From WVWW01 sp041568335 (lineage in GTDB: Bacteria > Acidobacteriota > Polarisedimenticolia > Polarisedimenticolales > Polarisedimenticolaceae): DNA of 24,052 nucleotides. Where the stretch lies: contig JBFFZZ010000014.1 of the NCBI GenBank assembly GCA_041568335.1, positions 1 through 24,052 on the forward strand, read 5' to 3'. This document shows, in pieces, positions 7,658 to 13,349 of this stretch (its first letter is position 1; the number at the start of each line of letters is the position of its first letter). Under the pieces are notes generated by a model. The model worked only from the letters and a program-made list of their open reading frames with translations. It had not been told where the DNA came from and did no database searches. Position numbers and translations under genes: made by a program.

Positions 7658-7668
7658 GTTATTATAAC
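7658..7668. promoter_or_regulatory. palindromic operator candidate 2 (GTTATTATAAC), overlapping the -10 box
   Basis: This is an 11-bp palindrome with one central base, GTTAT-T-ATAAC. Its centre is 20.5 bp from that of the first palindrome, so bound dimers would face the same side of the helix. It contains the -10 hexamer of the module's promoter (7661-7666), which would give direct repression of transcription. Confidence 0.5.
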
Positions 7669-7689
7669 CTACTTTCTAGGTAGTGTAAT
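7661..7689 (-). promoter_or_regulatory. sigma-70-type promoter of the winged-helix/nucleotidyltransferase pair
   Basis: On the minus strand, ATTACA (7689-7684, four of six matches to TTGACA) is followed by a 17-base spacer and a perfect TATAAT (7666-7661). Transcription would start near 7654 and give a leader of about 28 bases before the ATG at 7626. It is the clearest promoter in the window and stands out in an otherwise GC-rich context. Confidence 0.65.
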
Positions 7690-7768
7690 CTCCTGCTTTT
7701 GGGGCTCCTTGAAGACCTCGTGGCAGCGTCTCGGCGATCGGATCGTCGTACGCCTCGTGCGCGGCCGG

Positions 7769-8446
7769 CTAGATGTCGGGCTTGATGTCGATCGCCTCGC
7801 CGGCCTCGGCGGGCTCGGGCTCCGGCAGCTCGCCGATCTCGGCGACCGTCGCAGAGAACAGTGTCGGGTCGAACTCACCGCTGTTGGCGCGCATCGAGTC
7901 GATCAGACCGTCGACTTCGGTCTCGCAGTCGTCCTTCTCGAGCTCGGCGGCGACGCAGCGTGGGTGCACGGTGATCGGCGCCACGCGAACCTGGTTGCCG
8001 AAGTAGACCCCGCGTCCGAGCACGGCGCGGACGCTGCCCTTCTCCATCGGCTCGCCGCAGTGCTTGCACTTGGCGCGACCTGACGGGTCGATCTCGACGT
8101 AAGGGATGTCCTTCTTGTTCTTGCGCCGCTCCTCGGCCTTCTGCTGCATCACCTCGAGCGCCTCGAGGCTCGGGAGCTTGCTCGGCGGTTCCTTGGCGTT
8201 GAGCCACGCCTGTTCCTGATAGGCCTCGGCCACTCGATCGAACTGGCGTTTCGCGGCACAGTTGAGGTGGTGCCACATGTAACCGACACCGTAGGGGCCC
8301 TCGATCAGGATCCCCAGACGCAAGGCGCCCTTGTCGATCTTCCGGCGACAGGTCTTGCAGCGCGAACGGCTCGAGCGCGCGCCTTCGATCATGTAGGTGG
8401 GCAGCGGTTGCTCGGCCGGCGGTTGTTGCCCTTCCGCTTCACTCAT
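7769..8446 (-). CDS. protein with two PARP-type zinc fingers
   Basis: This 225-residue protein has two zf-PARP-like modules and no ADP-ribosyltransferase domain. Finger 1 is Cys30-x2-Cys33-x26-His60-x2-Cys63, with the family's KIDKGALRLG and MWHHLNC segments. Finger 2 is Cys127-x2-Cys130-x30-His161-x2-Cys164, with KGSVRAVLGRGV and TVHPRC. In eukaryotic PARP-1, DNA ligase III and plant 3'-phosphatases such fingers recognise DNA breaks. Bacterial examples are known only as uncharacterised proteins, so a DNA-end or DNA-damage role here is inference. The linker (about 72-118) is charged and helical (QQKAEERRKNKKD), and the C-terminus is acidic (EPEPAEAGEA). A good Shine-Dalgarno sequence (GGAGGGGAG) precedes the ATG at 8446. 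Downstream lies the AT-rich promoter region of the nucleotidyltransferase pair. Confidence 0.85.
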   Translation of the reverse strand: MSEAEGQQPPAEQPLPTYMIEGARSSRSRCKTCRRKIDKGALRLGILIEGPYGVGYMWHHLNCAAKRQFDRVAEAYQEQAWLNAKEPPSKLPSLEALEVMQQKAEERRKNKKDIPYVEIDPSGRAKCKHCGEPMEKGSVRAVLGRGVYFGNQVRVAPITVHPRCVAAELEKDDCETEVDGLIDSMRANSGEFDPTLFSATVAEIGELPEPEPAEAGEAIDIKPDI

Positions 8447-8513
8447 GAGCGTCTCCCCTCCGATCCGGCGCCAAATATACCCCGGTTGCTCACGAGGCGG
8501 AAAACCCGGTGGT

Positions 8514-10967
8514 TCAGGCCGGTCTCAGAGCGCCGGTTTCGATCCAGTGAGCGAACAGCCGGCGTACCCGGTAGCCGTCCGAGGCGATCACGGTCTCACA
8601 TTTCTCGGGGGTCGTGCCACTCGACGCCTTGACCCACACCGCGCGCATGAAATTCGTGTCGTCCTCGTCCTCGCAGGCCGTCGGCTGCACGTCGCTCGCG
8701 ACCAGGGTCGCGTCGTCGGGGACGATCGCTCGCGCCGCGTTGTACTCGTCGTGGCGGCGCAGCGCCTCGAGGATCGCCGGCATGATCTCGAAAGGCTCTC
8801 CCTCGCCGGCCTCGGGCTTGCCGCGCTTGAACGAGAACGTCCCCGGCGTCGGCTTCTCGAAGAGCTGCCAGAACGCGGTCTCTCCGGTCAGCTGACCGGT
8901 GGCGCAACCGATGATCCTCCGATCCTCGAGGCCGACCCGCGCGAATTGTTTGCCTTCGCGATCCATCAACGTCAACGTGCCGGTCAGCTGGGAATCGGAG
9001 AGGCTCTGTAGCAGGTTCGGCAGGCCGAACAGCTCCACGTCACCGCTCAGACCCGCCGGACCGTCGTCGCCACGCGGCGTCGCCCCGAAGCCGTCGAGCA
9101 CCTTGCCCGCCGCCTCGCCGAAATCTCGATCCGGGAAACGGTCGACGACCTCTTCCAGCACCGCCCGCACCTCGGGCGCCCGGGTTCCGGTCAGCGCCTG
9201 GATCAACGGGATCAGGAATGCCGTGTTCTTGTGCACGACGAAACCGAGGACCCGCGAGGGGATCTCTTTGCGCAGTGCTCCGACCAACCGGTCGACGAGC
9301 TCGGCGTTGCCGGACATGTCGTGCGTGCTCAGGACGGTGAGCCGGGCCATCGTGTCGCCCAGCGGTGTCTGGCGGCTGAATCCGTGGGTCACGATGGCCT
9401 GCAATGCACCCGCGGTCCCCAGCTTGGCCAGCGCGCCGATCGTCCGTTCGAGCAACGCCTCGACCTGGCCGCGGGCGAGGATCGAGTCCAGCTTGCCGGT
9501 CATCACCGCCTCGAGCTGCGCCAGCCGCTCGATGAGCGCGCGCTCGGATCGCGGGTGCGTCCATTTCGCCAAAGCACCGATCGTTTCGCGGATGACGATC
9601 GGCGGGATGTCGAGCTCGGAGCAGCGCACGAGCAGGTCGAGCTCCTCGTCCCGGTCCTCGGTGCGATCGATGCGTCGCAAGAGGTAAACGAGGTTGCGCT
9701 GGAAGTAACCGTGCGGGTCGTTCGCCAGATCGCCGGCAAAGAACGCCAGTATGTCCAGCACCTGCGCTCTCGCGTGCTCGCCGTGGACTTCGAGCAAAGC
9801 GAGCAGCAGCTTGCGACGGTCGCGGCGCGGTTCGTGCTGGAGCTTGTCGAGCAGCTCCACCGGCGAGTAGGCGGGAAAGAAGCTCAGGAGCGAGCGAAGT
9901 GCCGAAAACAGCTTCGGATCCTGGGACGCCTCGTGCAACCGCTCCACCGCGATGTGCTCATCGCCGCGCAGCTTGATCGACTCGACGAGCTCCGGCTTGA
10001 TCCGCTCCTCGTCGACGATTCGCTGCGCCAGGTCGAACATCGTTTGGGCCTGCACGTAGTTGCCCGTGTTGAATTGCTCGACGGCGGCCTGGACCATGCC
10101 GCTGAAACGGTTCGCGCTCTCGTTCGGATCGGCGGCCTTCGCGACCAACCGGTGCATCGCCTCGGCCGCGCGGCTCGGCGGCGCATGGGTGCCCTCCGGG
10201 AGCGTCCAGCCGGGGAGCGACGAGCCCAGCGAGCGGAACACCTCGTCGGCGTCGACCTGGAGACCGCGTTCACGCAGGCGGGCGAGGTACCCCTCGAACT
10301 CGGCGCCGTTGCGGGCGTTGAGCGCGGCGAGGTTCAGCGCCTGGTTCTGCCCCGCGGGTTGCACGGCGTGATCGATGCGTTCCAACACCATCGTCAACCG
10401 TTTCAACCCGAGCTCCAGATCCGCCTCGCTGACGCCGGTGGGCGTCGTGGCGGGCGTCGCTCGAGCGGGCTCTTGGGCCGCGGAGGCGCTAGGCGCCCCG
10501 TTTGTCGAGCCGTCCGCCGGCATGTCCGCGCCTTGGGCCGGGCGGCCTGCCTGGCGATGGAGGTACTCGACCCGGGCGGCCGTCGCGCTGTCGATCGCGT
10601 GGCTCAGGTTTTCGAGATTCCGGCGGAGCAGCTCACGCTCCTGCTCGGGGCAATAATCGAGCACGATCCGGCCCAGCTCGGCGAGGTAGTCTGCGAGAGC
10701 GTGTTCTTCGATCAGGTTGAACTCCGCCATCAGGTGGAGCTTCTTCATCGCGTGGAAGAGGCAGTCGGAGACGGCCGCGTCGACGGCCGGCCCGCTCGTC
10801 TGGCCGACCAACCAGCCCTGGATCTCGCCGGCCGCGATCTCGGGCCGGCAACGCAGCAACACCTCGATCGAGTCGGTCACCATCATCGGTGCGACTTCGT
10901 CCGACAGGTAGCGATGCAGGTCCCAGAGGGCGTCCTGCACCTGCGGATCGACGGTCGGGTTGGCCAT
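8514..10967 (-). CDS. HEAT-like repeat protein with C-terminal DUF4388 (PATAN) domain
   Basis: This is an 817-residue cytoplasmic protein with no signal or membrane segments. Residues 1-135 are helical. Residues about 140-180 are an Ala/Pro/Thr-rich linker. Residues about 185-280 contain a helical region, and about 280-625 form a HEAT/armadillo-like solenoid (ALIERLAQLEAVM, RTIGALAKLGTAGALQAIV, RAVLEEVVDRFPD). Residues about 639-740 match DUF4388: GLSGDVELFGLPNLLQSL, TGTLTLMDREGK, GQLTGETAFWQLFE, TPGTFSFKRG. The last 75 residues may be a small winged-helix-like module (PEKCETVIASDGYRVRRLFAHWIETGAL). DUF4388/PATAN domains occur in signalling proteins of Acidobacteriota, myxobacteria and cyanobacteria, where they are thought to mediate protein contacts; the function here is unknown. 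The ATG at 10967 follows GGGAGACAGGG. A TTGACC hexamer (11046-11041) could be part of its promoter. Confidence 0.8.
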   Translation of the reverse strand: MANPTVDPQVQDALWDLHRYLSDEVAPMMVTDSIEVLLRCRPEIAAGEIQGWLVGQTSGPAVDAAVSDCLFHAMKKLHLMAEFNLIEEHALADYLAELGRIVLDYCPEQERELLRRNLENLSHAIDSATAARVEYLHRQAGRPAQGADMPADGSTNGAPSASAAQEPARATPATTPTGVSEADLELGLKRLTMVLERIDHAVQPAGQNQALNLAALNARNGAEFEGYLARLRERGLQVDADEVFRSLGSSLPGWTLPEGTHAPPSRAAEAMHRLVAKAADPNESANRFSGMVQAAVEQFNTGNYVQAQTMFDLAQRIVDEERIKPELVESIKLRGDEHIAVERLHEASQDPKLFSALRSLLSFFPAYSPVELLDKLQHEPRRDRRKLLLALLEVHGEHARAQVLDILAFFAGDLANDPHGYFQRNLVYLLRRIDRTEDRDEELDLLVRCSELDIPPIVIRETIGALAKWTHPRSERALIERLAQLEAVMTGKLDSILARGQVEALLERTIGALAKLGTAGALQAIVTHGFSRQTPLGDTMARLTVLSTHDMSGNAELVDRLVGALRKEIPSRVLGFVVHKNTAFLIPLIQALTGTRAPEVRAVLEEVVDRFPDRDFGEAAGKVLDGFGATPRGDDGPAGLSGDVELFGLPNLLQSLSDSQLTGTLTLMDREGKQFARVGLEDRRIIGCATGQLTGETAFWQLFEKPTPGTFSFKRGKPEAGEGEPFEIMPAILEALRRHDEYNAARAIVPDDATLVASDVQPTACEDEDDTNFMRAVWVKASSGTTPEKCETVIASDGYRVRRLFAHWIETGALRPA

Positions 10968-11050
10968 CCCTGTCTCCCGGCAGACCCTGGCAGCGCGGGC
11001 GAGAAAATCCGCTTAAAAATGTTGGGTCTGGCCCGAGGAGGGTCAAGAAT

Positions 11051-12028
11051 TCAGGGCTCTTTTCGTTTTTGGCCCGGCTTGCGGCCAAGAACGCCGCTCG
11101 CACAGCAGGGCCCGCCGGCCATCGCCAGGTATTCGGTGACCTGCACCTCGGCAGCGACCTCGACGCCGGCGGCCTCGAGCGCCGAACGGGTTTCCGGGCA
11201 GTCGGCCGGGAGCAACACGACGCCCGGTTCCAGCACCACGAAGTTGAACCCGTAGCGTTCACGGATCTCGTCCGACTCGGCGAACGTCGTCACGTGAAAC
11301 CCGCTCTTGCGCAACAGCGGGATGGTCTCCGGCGGGAGCACCTCGGAGCGCACGAGCACGCGATCGGGCGCGACCGCCTGGACACAACCGGTGAGGTGCT
11401 GGCAGACGGGATCGAAACGCGTGGCCAGGCAGGTGATCCCGTGCCCCTCGAGCCAGCTTCGGACCTGGGTGAAACCGCTGTGGTTCGTTCGCACGCCGGT
11501 TCCCACGAGGGCGAGCCCGGGTCGCAACCAGTGGCAGTCGGCGCCCTCGAGCAGGCCGTCCCCGCCGATCGTCAACGCGATCGGCACGCCGAGCTCGGCA
11601 AGGCGCGCACTGACGGTGCGCTCCTCGCCGGCGCGGACCGGGTTGGCCATCCGTGCGATGACCGCACCGTACGGCGTTTGCCAGAACACGTCGCAGAGAA
11701 AAATCGCGTTGGGATGACGCAGATCGTCGACCCGGTCGTCGGGGAGCCGGTGGACCTGCACGCCGAGCGAATCGTAGGTCTCGATCAGCCGGTCCACCTG
11801 GTCTCCGAGCCGCGCGGGATGGACGGGTCGCAGGTGCAGGGCGCGGTCGACGTCCTCGAGCTCGGCCAGCGCCGGGCCGGGGCGATACAGCAACACGTCG
11901 GTCATCCGCGCCCAGCCCGAATCGCAGGCCAACGGCGCCCACAATTGCCCGTCGCGAATCTCGTCCTGCAGGGTCGAGTCCCGTGAGACCCACCCGGAGC
12001 CGCCGTACGTGGCGCGTCGATCGGACAT
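11051..12028 (-). CDS. arginine deiminase/DDAH-fold amidinohydrolase
   Basis: This is a 325-residue member of the guanidino-group modifying (pentein) superfamily, whose members hydrolyse arginine, methylated arginines or related guanidines through a covalent thiouronium intermediate. The N-terminus (YGGSGWVSRDSTLQDEI, then MTDVLLYRPGPAL) matches an amidinotransferase-like subfamily. Catalytic-type residues are in place: Glu161 and Asp164 in LLEGADCHWL, His211 in CQHLTGCVQAV, and a C-terminal Cys308 or Cys309 in AGGPCCASG. The exact substrate (dimethylarginine, arginine or another guanidine) cannot be read from the sequence. A strong Shine-Dalgarno sequence, GGAGGT, lies about 8 bases before the ATG at 12028. 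The gene is divergent from the selenoprotein peroxiredoxin across only 44 bases. Confidence 0.82.
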   Translation of the reverse strand: MSDRRATYGGSGWVSRDSTLQDEIRDGQLWAPLACDSGWARMTDVLLYRPGPALAELEDVDRALHLRPVHPARLGDQVDRLIETYDSLGVQVHRLPDDRVDDLRHPNAIFLCDVFWQTPYGAVIARMANPVRAGEERTVSARLAELGVPIALTIGGDGLLEGADCHWLRPGLALVGTGVRTNHSGFTQVRSWLEGHGITCLATRFDPVCQHLTGCVQAVAPDRVLVRSEVLPPETIPLLRKSGFHVTTFAESDEIRERYGFNFVVLEPGVVLLPADCPETRSALEAAGVEVAAEVQVTEYLAMAGGPCCASGVLGRKPGQKRKEP

Positions 12029-12072
12029 GTCCGGGACCTCCGACCGGCAACCTTAACGTAGAATGTGCGGCG

Positions 12073-12522
12073 ATGCCCCTGGAACACGGAGATCCGGCCC
12101 CCGAGTTCGAGCTCCCGGGAAGCGACGGAGCGACGCACCGCCTTGCCGATCATTGCGGCAAGCGCGTCGTCGTGCTGGCCTGGTTCCCACGCGCCTCGAC
12201 ACCCGGGTGAACGATCGAGATGAGGTCGCTCCGGGAGAGCGCCGACGAGCTCAGCCGCTTCGAGGTCGCGCTGTACGGCGCCAGCGTCGACAAGCCCGCG
12301 GCGAACCGGAAGTTCGCGACCAAGCTCGAGCTCCCCTTCCCGATCCTCAGCGACCCCGACAAAACCGTCGCCAAGGCCTACGGCGTGCTGAAGCTGGGGC
12401 TGATCCCGCGACGCTGGACCTTCGTGATCGACCGCGACGGCAATATCGCGCACATCGACAAGCAGGTCGGGGTGAAGACGGCCGGCGCCGACCTGGTCGC
12501 CATCCTGGAGAGCTCCCTCTAG
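12073..12522 (+). CDS. selenocysteine-containing peroxiredoxin (in-frame TGA read as Sec46)
   Basis: Read through one TGA (12208-12210), this is a complete 149-residue AhpC/TSA-type peroxiredoxin, which reduces peroxides with a peroxidatic thiol or selenol. The opening DPAPEFELPGSDG, the central RVVVLAWFPRASTPG, the VALYGASVDKPAANRKFA segment, the FPILSDPDKTVAKAYGV segment and RRWTFVIDRDGNIAHI all follow the family in order. The active-site PxxxTxxC motif appears as Pro39, Thr43 and the TGA at codon 46, exactly where the peroxidatic Cys belongs, and Arg113/Arg114 can be the conserved catalytic Arg. No resolving Cys follows (Met50 replaces the Cys of BCP types), so it would act as a 1-Cys enzyme. 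The only other Cys is Cys28. A SECIS-like hairpin lies just downstream of the TGA. The start has no evident Shine-Dalgarno sequence. The alternative is a nonsense mutation, but the frame shows no other decay. Confidence 0.88.
12208..12210 (+). other. TGA codon read as selenocysteine (residue 46)
   Basis: This TGA replaces the peroxidatic Cys codon in STPG-U-TIEM. Reading stays in the same frame through 12520, and family similarity is continuous on both sides. Confidence 0.85.
12225..12246 (+). promoter_or_regulatory. bacterial SECIS-like hairpin
   Basis: GCTC (12228-12231) pairs with GAGC (12237-12240) around the loop CGGGA. A lower helix can form between GTC (12225-12227) and GAC (12244-12246) with a GCC bulge on the 3' side. 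The loop begins 21 bases after the TGA, inside the usual bacterial window of roughly 16-37 bases, and carries a G at the second loop position, as the consensus requires. Such hairpins lie within the coding region and recruit the elongation factor SelB. Neither SelB nor other selenium genes are in the window. Confidence 0.72.
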
Positions 12523-13337
12523 GCTTTGAAGCCGGTGATCACCGGGACCTGCCAGACGGCATAGCCCTCGGGATTGCGGAGGCAGTCGATCATCGCCTCC
12601 CAGTAGCGGTCGACCTCGTCGCGGGACAGCTCGGTATGGTGGGCGATGGTCTCGGCGAAACCGTCGCGCCACGCCTCCCAGATGCGCACGAAGGTTTCCC
12701 GGGGCACGCGCAGCGTATCGACCAGCACGTAATGCACGTCGATCGACTGCAACCCGAGCCGGCGAAGGATCGTGAACACGCGCCTCCCGATGCGTAGATC
12801 GGTCCCCACCGCCTGCCCGAAGCTGATCGGGCCGCGAAACCAGAAGCGATCGGTGTCCCCCTCGACCGGGTGAAACTGGATCATGGCGTAGTCCTCGGCG
12901 AGGATGTGCAACCGACCACCGGGCTTCGTGACGCGCAGCAGCTCGGCCACGACGGCCTCGGGGTGCGGGATCGACTGCAGCATGTGGCGGTTGACCGTCA
13001 GATCGAAGCGGTCGGCCTCGAACTCGAGGTCGAAGGCGTCGCCGACCCGGAACGTCGCCCGGCGTCCCAGATCGCGGCAGTTCTCCCGCGCGACCTCGAG
13101 GTGCGATTCGATCACGTCCACCCCGATGAGCGTGCCGTTCGGCAGGAGCTCACCGAGTCGACGGACGAACTCGCCCGTCCCGCAGCCGACGTCGAGGACG
13201 TGGGCGCGATCCGGCAACCCGTAGCCCTTCATGTACTCGGACTCGCCGGGCCAGATCGCCTCCGCCTGGGCGCGGAGGGTGCGCACCATCGACTCGTGCG
13301 CCATCTGCTCGCGTTGGGGGTTGAGGTTTTCGCCCAT
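12519..13337 (-). CDS. class I SAM-dependent methyltransferase
   Basis: This 272-residue methyltransferase has motif I HVLDVGCGTGEF (residues 46-57), the acidic end of beta-2 (LIGVDVIESHLEVA), the motif-II-like FDLTVNRHMLQSIPHPEAVVAELLRV and the KPGGRLHILAEDYAMI strand (motif III). It is a soluble UbiE/Methyltransf_11/25-like enzyme; the substrate is unknown. The C-terminal 110 residues (RRVFTILRRLGLQSIDVHYVL and onward) are probably a substrate-binding cap. The ATG at 13337 lies 12 bases after the stop of the upstream TPR gene, so the two are probably one transcript, although no clear Shine-Dalgarno sequence is seen. The stop codon overlaps that of the convergent peroxiredoxin gene (shared CTAG). 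Confidence 0.9.
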   Translation of the reverse strand: MGENLNPQREQMAHESMVRTLRAQAEAIWPGESEYMKGYGLPDRAHVLDVGCGTGEFVRRLGELLPNGTLIGVDVIESHLEVARENCRDLGRRATFRVGDAFDLEFEADRFDLTVNRHMLQSIPHPEAVVAELLRVTKPGGRLHILAEDYAMIQFHPVEGDTDRFWFRGPISFGQAVGTDLRIGRRVFTILRRLGLQSIDVHYVLVDTLRVPRETFVRIWEAWRDGFAETIAHHTELSRDEVDRYWEAMIDCLRNPEGYAVWQVPVITGFKA

Positions 13338-13349
13338 GGGGCGAGCATT

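Noticed and set aside
11008..11046. TTGACC/AACATT promoter-like pair before the DUF4388 gene
   Set aside because: The -35 is good and the spacer is 17, but the -10 matches at only three of six positions; mentioned in the gene entry only.
9231..11255. 674-codon plus-strand open frame
   Set aside because: It lies antisense to the DUF4388 gene and the end of the DDAH-like gene. Its composition (His, Arg, Asp, Gln, Val rich) is typical of a GC-rich shadow frame, with no domain or ribosome site.
12220..12522. Separate short peroxiredoxin ORF starting at the ATG at 12220
   Set aside because: It lacks the active-site half and has no ribosome site. Continuity with the upstream part through the TGA explains it better.
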